A model generated the notes under the pieces. That model was not told where the DNA came from and did not search any database. It saw only the letters and a list, made by a program, of their open reading frames with translations. A stretch of DNA of 64,000 nt from Maratus speciosus. Its lineage: Eukaryota > Arthropoda > Arachnida > Araneae > Salticidae. Positions 22,010 to 33,394 of this stretch are shown piece after piece. The position numbers were made by a program, and so were the translations under genes. Position 1 is the stretch's first letter. Every line of letters begins with the position of its first letter. The stretch spans positions 668,010,484 to 668,074,483 of the forward strand of contig OZ010788.1 of the NCBI GenBank assembly GCA_963932465.1. Reading direction: 5' to 3'.

Positions 22010-22230
22010 CATACGTACACATATTTTTGTGTAATATTCTATTCTTACACATATTTCTGCATATTATTGTTACACATAAGCCTCTGTAATATTCTAGACA
22101 TATTCTTACACATACAGCTGTGTAAAATTTGCACGCATTCTGTGTAATATTCTGTTATTACGCATATATGTGTGTAATATTTTTACACGTATTTCGGTGT
22201 AATATGGAAAACATATAGATATTTGTGTAA
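22010..22230. repeat. Cluster of TGTGTAATAT / TTACACATA motifs
   Basis: At least six TGTGTAATATT-type motifs and five inverted TTACACATA-type motifs occur within about 220 bp. They share the host element's end sequence style, so they are probably its subterminal repeats. Confidence 0.55.
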
Positions 22231-22799
22231 TATGCAAAATTTGTTAATTACATTAACAAACCAATCCGTGTAAATCCGTAACATTTTTTACCATTTACGC
22301 ACTTGTTTGAGTTTTTGAAGAAATAAAAAATTACGCACCAATAACCACAATTGATAAATTGATGATATTGATGATAATTTTTGATTAAGCCAATAAACAT
22401 ACATAAATACAGGTAAATGTTAACGACAGGTGTGTACATTTTATGACAAACTGCAATTTTACAATTTTTTACATATACGTATCTAAAAGGGACTAATTTG
22501 AACATTTATTTTTTAGAGTGTATAATAATAAGATATTTTCCAATGTACCAGTGGATCTGAGCGGTGCGCAAACTTTAGATTTATTTTATGATAACGTTTT
22601 TTCATAAATATTTAATTAAGTGCAATTTTTAATCAAAGAATGTTTTTAAATGAAGTTTGAATGCTCTGGCTCAAAAGCTTGATGTTCAGAAATCTTTTGA
22701 ATGATATCTCATACATCGTTGCTCATTTTATATATGCACAAAAGAATCTATGATAACGTCAGAAGTAGTGAGAATGATATTAAGTAAGATTTGACATTT

Positions 22800-23058
22800 G
22801 AAGTCCACCGTAGTGGAGATTGCTTTGGGGCCTATAGCAACAATGGCTGTCGCCTCGAATGATCATTATTTATACACAGAAATCATAACACAAACTAGAC
22901 ATAACAATTTTATTTCTATCCATTACATATTTAAATAACTTACCGTTACACTTTTTAAATAACACAATCACAATTACATCCATGTCTTACCCAGGGATTC
23001 GAACCCGGACCCTCAGCGTGACAGCCGCCCCCGCTTACTGACCACGCCACCGGGCGAC
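22800..23058 (-). mobile_element. tRNA-derived SINE or SINE relic, minus strand
   Basis: On the minus strand 23058-22986 reads as a tRNA-like head (CCCGGTGGCGTGGTCAGTAA, B box GGTTCGAATCC within a good T-arm). The downstream body to about 22800 is partly GC-rich (GGCGACAGCCATTGTTGC on the minus strand). It differs from the 21001-21230 SINE. No firm target duplication was found, so the body limit is approximate. Confidence 0.6.
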
Positions 23059-23275
23059 TATTATTTAAGTTAATAAAATATTTCTACACTGGATGTTTGT
23101 AAATATACTTGTGGAGTTTGTTTTTAGGGGGATTTAAGACTCTTAAAATACCGAAAAGAAAAAAAAATACAGCTATTTTACATCTTAAAAAGTTATTGTG
23201 GAATCTTACAATCTTTTCAAGAGAAATCTGCCACAAGGATAATTTTTTTTTGTAAAATTTGTGATAGAATCTATA

Positions 23276-24283
23276 TCTATACATATATAAAAGTCAATTG
23301 TCTGTGGATAAAGACAGACTTTTCTCCATGAACACCTACTGCCAGCCACACGCGGTTGTAGTGGTTAGATAGCACTTGGTCTCCTGCTGTTAGTAGGGCA
23401 GTTTCGTCGCGGTGAGTGGAAGTGGAAAATTACAGGGATACTCAAAACAATTCCATTACATTACGGCCTATGGGGAAAAATCTTTTGAGAAAGTTTTTAA
23501 TCTTTATCTCCATATATAAAAGGCCCATTCCAAACTACTGAACCTAGAAGCATGAAAATTGGAGGGGGGGGGAGGGGGAAGAGCACTAAGGACGCATTTT
23601 TGAAAATCCCCCCTAAAGGGGTTAAAAGGGAGGGGGGGGTCGAAAATTTTAGAGCATGTGGCCATATCTCAGCAGCCGTTTTAGTTAGAAGCGTGAAATT
23701 CCAGAAAATAAATCTAATAAAAAATAATTAAGCACGCATTTCAAGGATTTTAGAATCCGCCCCCCCCCCCAAAAAAAAAAGAAGAGGGTTAAATTGGGGA
23801 GATGTCGAAAATTTTAAAACATTTGCCATGTCTCACCAGCCGTTTGAGGTAGGAGCGTGAAGTTCCAAAAAATAAATCTAATAAAAAAATAATTAAGCAC
23901 GTATTTCAGCGATTTTAGATCCCCCCCCCCCCCCCAAAAAAAAAGAGGGTTAAAAGGGGGCCGAAAATTTTAGAACATTTGCCATATATCACCTGCCGTT
24001 TGAGGTAGGAGCGTGAAATTCCAGAAAATAAATCTTCTAAAAAATAATTAAACATGTGTTTCAGCGTTTTTAGAAATTCACCCTTAAAGGGGTTAAAAGG
24101 GGGCGTTGAAACTTTTAGAACATTTGGCCATATCTCAGCAGCCGTTTTAGGTAGAAGAGTAAAAATTCCAGAAAATAAATCTACTAAAAAAATAGGTAAA
24201 CACATTTCATCTTTGCTAGATATATTTCGTTTGATTAAAGATTCTTTTAGAGAAACTGACCGGCGAAGCGGGCGAAGTCCGCT
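23276..24283 (+). mobile_element. Helitron-like element with about 144-165 bp tandem repeats
   Basis: It starts TCTATACATATATAAAAGTC, preceded by T, and ends near a small hairpin (GCGGGCGAAGTCCGC) followed by CTA. Inside, four units share GCGTGAAATTCCAGAAAATA with spacings of about 165, 155 and 144 (23690, 23855, 24010, 24154), each preceded by GCCATATCTCA and a run of G or C. The 5' TC and 3' hairpin fit a Helitron, but the 3' CTRR has decayed. The 102- and 155-codon frames in this region overlap on opposite strands and follow the repeat units, so they are not genes. Confidence 0.55.
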
Positions 24284-24500
24284 ATTTAAATATAAAATTA
24301 GTTGCCAGTCGTGGTCTGTAATCAAATACATAAAATGCTCATTGGTTTTGACGCATCCATAAATCACATGGGTATCTTTCAAATTAATTATATATTTGCC
24401 TCGAAGAAGCCTTTTTCGTGCAGATATTTTTTATACTTGTTGTTCGAAACATTGTATATGAATGTGGAAAATGCTTGCCTTAGATCACTCACAGCTAACA

Positions 24501-24704
24501 TACACTGTTAAAAATTTGCAGCATTCTGGCAGGTCATTTGACCGTTTTTTCCGAAAACGGTTACACAACCGTAATTTAACACTATTCTGACCATATTATT
24601 GGCCATTTTATGGTCAGAATATAATTAAATTATGGTTATGAAACCGTTTTTTCAAAAAACGGTCGAATGAACTGCCAGAATGCTGCAAAATTTTTAACAG
24701 TGTA
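24501..24704. mobile_element. Palindromic TA-flanked MITE, 204 bp
   Basis: TACACTGTTAAAAATTTGCA and its reverse complement bound two arms pairing over about 90 bp (GCATTCTGGCAG, GACCGTTTTTTCCGAAAACG). TA target suggests a Tc1/mariner origin. No coding capacity. Confidence 0.9.
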
Positions 24705-24707
24705 GCT

Positions 24708-24920
24708 TTAACTCCTTCAAGGGCGGTGGTTCATTTTTGGAACACTTAATTTTAATTCCTAAATGCCACTTTGACACCAGAATTTTTGAATGAAAACTTT
24801 TCTTTTATTAAGTATGTGAAGCTTTTAATTATTAATCAACTAAATTTATTTGTAAATTCTGGTGTCATTCAATCATTTCATCATTTTATAAATAGAAGAC
24901 CTTTGCCCCTGAAGCGGGTG
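24708..24920. mobile_element. TTAA-type MITE, 213 bp, right end decayed
   Basis: TTAACTCCTTCAAGGGCGGT at the left; right end CCCCTGAAGCGGGTGAAA, with TTAA lost. Internal GACACCAGAATTTTTGAATG and AAATTCTGGTGTCATTC are inverted, as in 29552-29765. It lies 4 bp from the palindromic MITE. Confidence 0.8.
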
Positions 24921-25208
24921 AAAATTGTTAAATCAAAAACCTTTCGAACATTTTTTTTTTAATTTCTTATTATTATATGTATCAAATATCCATGTATTTT
25001 AAATATGTAGTATATCGCCATTGAAACGTATTATTATTTGTATTTTTACCCTCTGATTGTGCATTTTTTTTTTTTTTTTACCAAAATTACTTAAAAAATT
25101 GTGTATATTTAAAATTTTGCTGTTTTTGTGTTGTCCATGGAAATTGCGGGAAACACAATCAGAGGGTTAAATCCAGGTTAAACTCGCGGTAAAAAGGGTT
25201 ATCTCCGA

Positions 25209-25478
25209 TTAACCCTTCATGCTCTGACGGTACTTTTATGTACCATTAACGCCTTATCTGTTTTGCCCGAGTGCCGCTCGGGCAAAAAGAGTTTGCTATC
25301 TTCGATACTAAAAGCTTTAGGATACCACTTAATTTTAACAGTAATCTTTGGTTTGTTAAAAGGCACACCATTTTCGATTGTACAAAGCCAAATATTTTAG
25401 TAAAAAAAAAGTGGTGCTATGTCATTATTTTTGATTTAATGTGTCAAAAAAAAAATAAAAAAAAAATTAAGGATTTAA
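25209..25478. mobile_element. Probable TTAA-type MITE related to 6599-7680
   Basis: The left end TTAACCCTTCATGCTCTGAC with GGTACTTTTATGTACC resembles the 6599 element. The right end is decayed (AAGGATTTAA) and shares its TTAA with the next element. A local inverted pair (GCCCGAGTG / CTCGGGC) lies at 25265-25284. Confidence 0.5.
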
Positions 25479-25985
25479 CCCTTAAATGCGCGATTTTTTA
25501 TTTTGTTTCGAAAAAATTATATATGATATTCTGAAAGGTTTATTACACAGGAAAAATAATGAAAAAAAAATCAGAGATACATTTTTCATGTAATACGTCA
25601 ATCTTTTCTTCTGTTGCACATCTGCAATACAAGTAAAACTACTGTCGTGTGGCTGTTTTACGCTAAAATATTGAAAATTACTAAATATTTTAATAAGTAT
25701 GCCTGCAAATACCTTATTTTATATAATTATTTATGTTATAAAACTTAACCTTTAACCCTTTAATTCTCATGATAGAATTACGTAGTTCAGAGAACCTGAC
25801 TTTACACCAGAAAGTTTCAATGCTTAATTTCACTTTATTTAAATACGGAATGTCTGTTATTAATTAAAACAAACATTGTTATTTTAATTTTCTGGTGTGA
25901 ATTAGGTATATACGAGTAAAAAAATCTATTTAAATTCAAAACACAGTTGTTTTCATATATGCAAAGCTGCACACTAAAGGGTTAA
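25475..25985 (+). mobile_element. 511-bp TTAA-bounded MITE
   Basis: TTAACCCTTAAATGCGCGAT to CACACTAAAGGGTTAA. It matches 28714-29246 in the same orientation and 20723-21695 in reverse. Half of it (25752-25985) also has its own TTAACCC start, so the unit may have arisen from a shorter MITE inserted in or joined to another. Confidence 0.85.
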
Positions 25986-28620
25986 AGAAAATGCAATATA
26001 AGATTTATTTAATGCGCCTACTAATAAAAGTAGATTGTATTTTTCATAGAGAATACTTAGCTCGATCACATTTATACAGAACAGTGAAAATTCGAGGGTA
26101 AATATTTTTGAATGTGGTTATTTTCTCAACCATTTGCATGGATTTAGCTTTTCTACTATTGAAAAATGTTTTACAAAAAATTGGCATCTACAAAACACCT
26201 CTCTGTTACAGATAGGATCACAATACATTTAATGACACTGTTCTTACACTGACATACAAGAATTGCGAGATTTCCATAACAGAATTTTTTCTTAAAAAAT
26301 CTAATCATTCTTGTAAATATTTTACAAGTAAAAATTAAATTAAAAAAAAAACGACTGCGTAAAAAACGAGCTAATTAATTATTTCTCATCGATGTGAAAC
26401 TATTTTTTATATTACTTACCTATTTTTTTTTATTTACTTGTATTGATGAGTTTTAAATTGTGTTTAATTGTTAGTTCCTATCTATAAACACTGTTTTGAT
26501 GAGGCCTATAGATGTCTAGAATGGTTAGAGTTGCAGTAAAGCTAGAGATCTTACCTACACAACTTCCAGGTTGTGTAATATTTAAACAGAGCTTCTGACT
26601 GTAAAATAGTCAATGAAACATCGTCTTCATTTTGAAAGACCTATCTTATAATATGCCACTCAATATCGTGGTAAATTTTTTTTTCGTCTCTTCGCCATTT
26701 TGTATTTTTTGGCCGCCATTTTGAACTTGTAAAAACAAAACTAACGTATAACCATCGGATGGTTAAGACGAATCGATAGAGACCTCGTTCATTAAAATCC
26801 ATCCAGCCGTTGGGAAGTTTCGAGGGTATAAAAAAATCCACATACCCAGGAAACACATAACCCTTTTGGGCAGTCGAGTAAAAAGAGCTCTATAACTACC
26901 GATTTATCAAATCAGTTTTAGTTAAAAATATATCTAAAAATTAAATTATTATTATTATATTATAAGTTTCTTTTATATCTACAGACATTAACGAAGATAA
27001 TTTTTGAGGTGGAGCAATATATTGATTCATAATTCGAGACACAAAGGGTTAATTTGCCTACCTTGAAGCGAATATTCATTAAATGTACATTAATTAGAAA
27101 ATTTTCAATTCAAAACTACAGAACAGTAACGAAATTGAGATGTAAAATACCTAGAAAGTAAAAAATAGTCTATGTCGGCCAGAAAAGCAAAAGATCTTAA
27201 TTTTTTTCTAAATAAAAAAACAATAATTAAAACGGATTCTTATTTCTTTTGCTAGAATCTGATACTGCGTTCCGAATTGTAATGTCTTGAAATAAATAGG
27301 TTTTAGATTTCCAAAGCAGCTTTGCAGTCTTCGGAGAACAATAATTTTTTGCGAGTGTTCCGTTCAAGCATATAATCCCCTTCATTTAATCTGCTTGTAG
27401 AATCCTTCACAGCAATTACTGTCAGTTACATACAGATTTATTGGAAGTAATTTCCAGATTTGCAATCAGAGAATACATGCAAAAATATAATAGCCTGCTC
27501 GTACACCTCCCATCCCAATAAAAATTCGAATATTGTGTCTTGCTAATTAATTCTGGTGCGTAAAAGATTTAGTAGCACTTTGGAATAGTAATTTATTTAT
27601 TTCAGTTAATTTATATAGATACATATTTGCATGTGTTTAAATAATTTAAAAAAAATAATTTATATTAATTTCAAGCAAATTCAGATTATATGTTTTATAA
27701 ATCATTAAAGCTGATGTAATTCACCATTTAATCAAGAAATTTAAGCTGATTTAAATCAAATGTTGTATTTGTGTTCAAGAGGGCATAGGATTAGAAAAAA
27801 TATATAAATCTAATTAAAACAATTTCTTAGAAAGTGTATTTATTTATTTTTAAAATGGGATAAGTTAAAACAATGTTTTTCAATGGTTAACTTTTTTATA
27901 CGTGTTGTTTTATGTACGTGTATGTATGTACTTGTACATCGACACACATATACACACATATATTTCGGTGTGGATATAAACGATATCAATGTGCTATTGT
28001 AACAAAATAAATGAGGAATTATTGCATGCAGCAAAACGAATAGTATTTGCTTCAAATTATGTCACAATCCATACACAAATGTCTCATTTAAAGCGGAAGA
28101 GCGTATTCGTTCGTAACTTTGTCAATAATACATCCTATATTGTGACTATATTGGCCTATTGTGACTATATTGTAACGAGTCATTACTGCACAAATTAAAC
28201 CTAATAAACAGGCAGTCAAGATGACATCACAATCAACACAAATAATTACAGTCAGAACGGTGACCAAAAGTTGATTCCTATAATTGATTGCAATTTGACT
28301 CAGTTCGCCACTTCACTGTGATATCAGCGTGACGATGTTTTCAATCGTTTATAACTCGTCACGAAAGGATACATATAGACTTCACAGTGACGTTGATATG
28401 ACGTATTTTCTACATCACGTGACTACAGACCAAAAACACAGAGTTGCATTTGTGTCGCAGTTCTTTCATATTTTGGTCACATATTTGGTCATGAGGAGTT
28501 TTGCTTTTAATTGTATCTAACTTAGCTGTAAAGTTGTATCTTCTATGTGATGCCATCGAATGACACGTGACAAGAAACACCCAAATCAATTCTTCATATT
28601 TTGTCAAAGGACGGTCAGCA
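25986..28620. other. 2.6 kb without supported features
   Basis: AT-rich DNA. A possible decayed TTAA MITE ends at ACACAAAGGGTTAA (about 27039-27052), with a weak left partner TAACCCTTTTGGGCAGTCGA near 26859. Several TGACG/CGTCA motifs lie in 28205-28440. The short frames at 26641-26856, 27840-28198 and 28329-28607 overlap one another or simple sequence and show no domain. Confidence 0.4.
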
Positions 28621-28713
28621 TACAGGTGGCCACAGAACGTTCTTTAACTTTTTTTAATCTTTTCCGGATACATAGGCAATGTAAGTTGCAAAGTGTCCAA
28701 AATAAGGCAGGGA

Positions 28714-29246
28714 TTAACCCTTAAATGCGCGATTTTTTATTTTGTTTCGAAAAAAATGTATATGATTCTCTCAAAGCTTTATTACACAGGAAAAATAATG
28801 AAAAAAAAATCAGAGATACATTTTTTCATATAATACGTCAACCTTTTCTTCTGTTGCACATCTGCAACACAAGTAAAAACCACTGTCGTGTGGCTGTTTT
28901 ACGCTAAAATATTGCAAATTAGTAAATATTTTAAGAAGTATGTCTCCAAATATCTTATTTTATATAATTAAATTTTATAAAACTTAACCTTTAACTCTTT
29001 AAACTCTTTAATTCCCATGACAGAATACGTTCTAAAAATTACGTAGTTCAGAGAATCTCACTTTATACCTGGAAGTTTCAATGGTTAATTTCGCTGTATT
29101 TCAATACGGCATGTCTATTGTTAATTATAGAAAATATTGCTATTTTAATTTTCTGGTGTGAATTAGGTATATACGAATGAAAAAAATCTATTAAATTCAA
29201 AACACTGTTGTTTGCATATATGCAAAGCCGCGCACTAACGGGTTAA
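28714..29246 (+). mobile_element. 533-bp TTAA-bounded MITE
   Basis: TTAACCCTTAAATGCGCGAT to GCGCACTAACGGGTTAA. Same family and orientation as 25475-25985, with small indels. Inserted just inside the left repeat of the element at 28621. Confidence 0.85.
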
Positions 29247-29551
29247 GATTATGTTGAAGAAATAGTGCTGCCACAGCCTTACAAATGTTTTACTTTATAA
29301 TTTTTTCCTGCGTCTTATAAGTTATATTTAGAAAAATAAATTCGGTACTTATTTTTACAGCTGTCCCCGCTTATGAATCATCAAGCGACCGAGATATATT
29401 GCCAAGTTAGCATTAATGAGTTATAATTATATATGACTAAGTTATATAGCAATGTATCTCATATACATATGGCATGTGTATAAGACGTATATATGTATAT
29501 GAGATGTATATATGACATATTCACGACTTATATATGACGTATATAGTATAT

Positions 29552-29765
29552 TTAACCCTTTCAGGGGCAAACCAGTTTCATTGCTAAAATGTTAAAATGA
29601 ATGAATGACACCGGAATTTGTGTACTTTATTTGTAAATACGAAAAAGCAATTTTTCGCATACATGATAAACGGAAAAAAATATACCAAAATTCTGGTGTC
29701 ATCGTGGCATTTGGGAAATAAAATTAAGTGGTTTCATAAAAGTACCACCGCCTTGAAAGGGTTAA
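29552..29765. mobile_element. TTAA-bounded MITE, 214 bp
   Basis: TTAACCCTTTCAGGGGCAAA to ACCGCCTTGAAAGGGTTAA, with GACACCGGAATTTG and AAAATTCTGGTGTCAT facing each other inside. A good reference copy for the group. Confidence 0.9.
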
Positions 29766-29883
29766 GGATGATGGATTACGATGAACATCAAAGCTTGGCG
29801 ACGAATTTGATGAAATCGTAAGTGCAATTCTCGGCGTTGTAAATATAGGAATCATTATAACAAGGATATAGCAATTTTTATCC

Positions 29884-30113
29884 GTGCTCTGAGAAGTAGA
29901 GTAGGAACCTTTTTATTTTTCTACGACCAAAACTCACCGAGTTATTATACTTTAGATTTATCAACTGTCGGAAATCCCTGGCACTAAAAAATCTTATGTC
30001 CGTTTTTAATGCCTAAAAGATGCGAAATTTCATAAAATTAAACATATCATAACTCGATTAGTTTTGGTCGTAGAAGAATAAAATTTTTACGGCTTTACAT
30101 GTCAGAACACGGA
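29884..30113. repeat. Foldback segment, about 70-bp arms
   Basis: TCCGTGCTCTGAG and TTTTTCTACGACCAAAACTC on the left pair with inverted GAGTTTTGG-like and TTCTGACATG-like sequence on the right (about 75 percent). Probably an older MITE. Confidence 0.6.
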
Positions 30114-30139
30114 AAAAATGTTTATAACTTATGTAGTGT

Positions 30140-30322
30140 TGCTTTGGATGTCCCGCGTAAATCAGTACTCCAAATGCTATAGACACCACTAATTTCTTAG
30201 AGTTTATTTCGCCATCTTTAATAGTAGATGATTCTGTCATTAGATAAGGCGAAGAAAGTTACTTTAAAATAGTGGTTTCCAGAGCATTTGGAGAACCGAT
30301 TTACGCGAGAAACTTGGAAACG
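30140..30322. mobile_element. Foldback MITE, about 180 bp
   Basis: CCGCGTAAATCAGTACTCCA at 30152 and inverted GGAGAACCGATTTACGCG ending 30307 start two arms of about 70-80 bp, with a small loop around 30216-30240. Limits are approximate. Confidence 0.65.
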
Positions 30323-30555
30323 TTAAATTTATGGGACCGCATACAAATTTAAAAACTAATGGCAGGAATATTTCATAAAAATAATCTTCAATCCTGCCCT
30401 ATTTTGAACACTTTTTCAATTGACATTTTCTAACGTATCATCTCCAACAGATAAATAATTAAAGTCTCTTTCAATCTTTGTGGACACTGTATAGTGTTAC
30501 AACGTAACTAATAGAAAGCCATATTTTGATCACATTGTAACTGATATTTTTTACC

Positions 30556-31640
30556 TTTTTACTTTCATCTACCTTTACAAGAAGAAAGTATTGGATTCGT
30601 AAACATTTTCGACTTCTGGTTTTCGACGGATTTACACATTTTAGAGGTCAGAGATTCCGAAAAACATGTTTTTACAAAATGTCTGTCTGTGAGTCTGTCC
30701 GTCTGAATGTCTGTCTGTATGTGACGCAAATTTTGCGGGCGCTCTATCTCAAGAACCAATACACGGAATTTAATAAAAATTTATATTCAAGTAGTCCCTG
30801 ATATAAGTTGGTGCGGATTAGTTTTTGGTGTAAATCGCCCAACAGGTGGCGTTGCTATGCTGCATTTTTCGCGATTTCTGCAATAGCTCTATCTCAAGAA
30901 CTAATGCACGGATTTTCATCAAACTTCAGATTCAGTTAGTCCTTAATATGAAATGGTACTGGTAATGTTTTGCTGTAAATCGCCTAACAGATGGCGCTGC
31001 TATGCTGCATTTTGCAGCATTTACACGATTTTTGTAATAGCTCTATCTCAAGAAATAACGCACGGATTTTCATCAAACTTCAGATTCTGTTATTCCTTGA
31101 CATGGATTGACACTTTGAAACTTTTGGTGTAAATCGCTCAACAGGTGGCACTGCTATGTTGCATTTTTTTGTGATTTTCGCAATAGCTTTATCTCAATAA
31201 CTAATGCTTTGGTTTTCAACAAACTTCAGATTCAGGTATACCTGGATATGAATTAGTGCTGTTTATGTTTTGGTGTAAATCGCTCAACAGGTGGTGCGGC
31301 TATGCAGCATTTTTCACGATTTCCACAAATAGCTCAATCTCCAGAACTAATGCACGGATTTTCATCAGACTTCAGATTCAATTAGTCCTTGACATGAATT
31401 GAAGTTTTATACATTTTTGGTGCAAATCGCTCAACAGGTTGCGCTGCTATGCTGCATTTTTCAGAATTTCCCCTATAGCTCTATCTCAAGAACTAATGCA
31501 TGCATTTTCATCAAACTTCAAATTCAGATAAACTTTGATATGAATTGGTGTTAAATTGATGTAATTTCTTGTACAATTTTAATGATTTAATTGACATGAT
31601 TTATATAGATGAAAGTTTCGTGATGGCCACATCATACTAA
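30556..31640 (+). mobile_element. DINE-1/Helentron-like element A, about six tandem units
   Basis: The 5' end carries ACTTTCATCTAC and the 3' end GTAGAT-type inverse (TATAGATGAAAGT) as short subterminal inverted repeats. A conserved 5' block follows (TTTTCGACTTCTGGTTTTCG, then GTCTGTCTGT-type sequence). The core has about six units with TCTATCTCAAGAACTAATGC at 30745, 30891, 31044, 31184, 31331 and 31477, each also holding GTAAATCGCTCAACAGGTGG and GCTATGCTGCATTTTT. The 3' end has the GTGATGGCCAC stem-loop before CATACTA. This matches the known layout of Helentron-associated elements such as DINE-1. Confidence 0.75.
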
Positions 31641-33091
31641 CTAATTTAGAATGTCACAGTGACTTCAAATTAACTGACTGTGCTAGTAGTTATTGCTAGT
31701 AGTGAGAAATATTTATCCTTCCTTGGGATTAGATTTTGAATTTTGTCTTGAATTTTAGCTACACTCACTGCCACCGTATAAGTTTTTATTTCCAAAATAT
31801 GTGATCTCAACTTCATTAGTAAATTTTATTTTAAATTGAGTTACTGCAACGTAATCAATCTATTAAAAAACTATTCAATTTCTGCCATTTCAATTTATTA
31901 AACTGAACATCCCATAAATAGTATTTGATTCAATTAGATTCTAAATTCGATTTGATTGGATTCCGATTTCATTTTCTCTGGGGCGTATTTCATCTATTTT
32001 TATGAAGTCGAGAAAATAAATTAGTATTACTATTAAATATTTCTAATAAAATAAGTCACTTTGTTAAAGTAGCACAACGATAAAAATTTAGAAAGATACA
32101 TTATGTAGACATGCCCATACAGAGGGGGGTAGAGACAGTTCAAATTACCAGAAGCCGATTCTTCTAGAGGTTCGGACTTCGGTCCTGGTTAAAAAAAAAA
32201 AAAATACCAGAAAAAGTAGACTCGCACCTTTTTACGTCAAAATTTTAAATTAAAATATCTAACAAATAATTAAATTTAAGGGGGTTCAAGGCTCAAAATT
32301 CTATTTTTTTTTATTTTTATTTATAGAGATTTTGTTATGAAATTTTTTTCTGAAATATGTTTTAATATAATAACAATATTACATGTAAAAAAATCTAAAA
32401 AATTTTAAATGTTTTTTTTTAATTAAATTTTAAAGTTTTAAATATATTTAATTATTTATATAATTCTGGAAGTATTGACTCGATATACAAACTTTTTACA
32501 TTTTCGTGCTCTGAAAATGTGTTATTTTAATTTGTCTTCAGGATTTCTTAAAATATTGATTATGAATTTTATTAAAAAAAATTAAGTAAAAAAAGGAAGT
32601 TTTTTTATGAGTGAGTTTTGCTTTCATTAGCATATTTTCACAATTATCACTCAAAATTAAAAATCCTGAATTCAATTTGTTGGAAATATAACATAAAATC
32701 TCTGTTGAAAATTTCATACATATAGCTTGCAAGGAATTCTTTTAAATTTGACAAATCGTGAAAAAAAATTCATTCGGAGATAAATGAAGTTCAAGTTCTC
32801 GTCAGAGGGCATCTGATGCATCGCTTCTCAAGGCAAAAGGTGTTTGTTATTTCTCTGGATCTAATAAAGATAAAAGCATGTGGTTTGCGGTATTTAAGGC
32901 TAAAAACGCTTTTTTTAAGCCAATAATAATAAAAAAATTCCATTTTTTTTAAAGAATTTTTAGCCTCTTAAAAGTCAGAATTTGCTAGAATGTCTTCACA
33001 GGGCGAACTGAGGGACCGTACTCCTGTGCATGTATCAAATATTTCAAAGTTCATTTGATATTAAAAAAGTTTTGAAAATGGTTCTCCTGTT
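31641..33091. other. 1.45 kb, largely unassigned
   Basis: AT-rich DNA. TTTAAGGGGGTTCAAGGCTC at 32275 resembles the left end of 34059-34806, without a matching right end. A short GC-richer patch with a hairpin (CGGACTTCGGTCC, about 32174) precedes a run of 14 A. The 64-codon minus-strand frame at 32538-32732 shows no domain. Confidence 0.4.
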
Positions 33092-33307
33092 TTAACCTTT
33101 TTCGGCACATTGTGCCCGGGTGGGGATACCTAATTTTAATTCCAAACTTACGAACGGCACCAAGAATATTTTAGTAAAATTTTGCTTTTACAATGAACAT
33201 TAAAAGTAATATGTTTTTAATTTCTAAAAAAGTCGTTTTAAAATTCCGGTATCAGTCAATCATTTCATCATTTTACAACAAAAATTTTCTGTGCCGGAAA
33301 GGGTTAA
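33092..33307. mobile_element. TTAA-bounded MITE, 216 bp
   Basis: TTAACCTTTTTCGGCACATT to CTGTGCCGGAAAGGGTTAA, with GGCACCAAGAATATTTTAG and AAATTCCGGTATCAG facing inward. Same group as 29552-29765. Confidence 0.85.
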
Positions 33308-33394
33308 TGATGTTCCTAATTTGAGAAGCGCAAACAGAAACCAGGTGAAAAGTTGAGCAAAGTCACAGGTTAAAGTTTCGATTTTTATTTATTT

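Larger units (their letters stand above)
19021..22524. mobile_element. Large host element of a transposon nest
   Basis: The 22-bp ends TATACACACTAAAATATAAA (19021) and the reverse-complementary CATTTATTTTTTAGAGTGTA (ending 22524) differ at about two positions. TGTGTAA/TTACACA motifs occur just inside both ends and in spacers between the nested insertions (for example 20268-20300), consistent with one original element of roughly 1.2-1.5 kb. At least nine later insertions now fill it. TA-start ends suggest a Tc1/mariner-type origin, but no transposase remains. Confidence 0.55.
28621..30491. mobile_element. Tc1/mariner-type element with about 95-bp ends and a nested cluster
   Basis: The left end TACAGGTGGCCACAGAACGT and the right end (reverse of) TACAGTGTCCACAAAGATTG align as inverted repeats over about 95 bp, including GTGTCCAAAATAAGGCAGGG. 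TA is present at both sides. It holds the 533-bp MITE (28714-29246), a 214-bp MITE (29552-29765) and two foldback segments. No transposase was recognised. Confidence 0.7.

Noticed and set aside
22986..23058. Possible functional tRNA gene on the minus strand.
   Set aside because: The T-arm and B box are good, but the acceptor and anticodon arms do not pair properly; better read as a SINE head.
23915..24382. 155-codon minus-strand frame, the longest in the window, with a 102-codon plus-strand frame opposite.
   Set aside because: Both follow the tandem units of a Helitron-like element and overlap each other; no domain, and the frame starts in a poly-C run.
26859..27052. Possible further TTAA MITE.
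   Set aside because: Only the right end (AAAGGGTTAA) is convincing; the left partner lacks TTAA and pairs weakly.
28205..28440. Cluster of TGACG/CGTCA motifs as a CRE-like regulatory region.
   Set aside because: No promoter, transcript or gene nearby; may be part of an unrecognised repeat.
30745..31560. CRISPR-like regular repeats.
   Set aside because: Units are contiguous, about 146 bp, without unique spacers, in a eukaryotic mobile element.
32158..32220. Hairpin followed by a run of 14 A, as a processed small RNA.
   Set aside because: Too short, without flanking duplication or a recognisable RNA.
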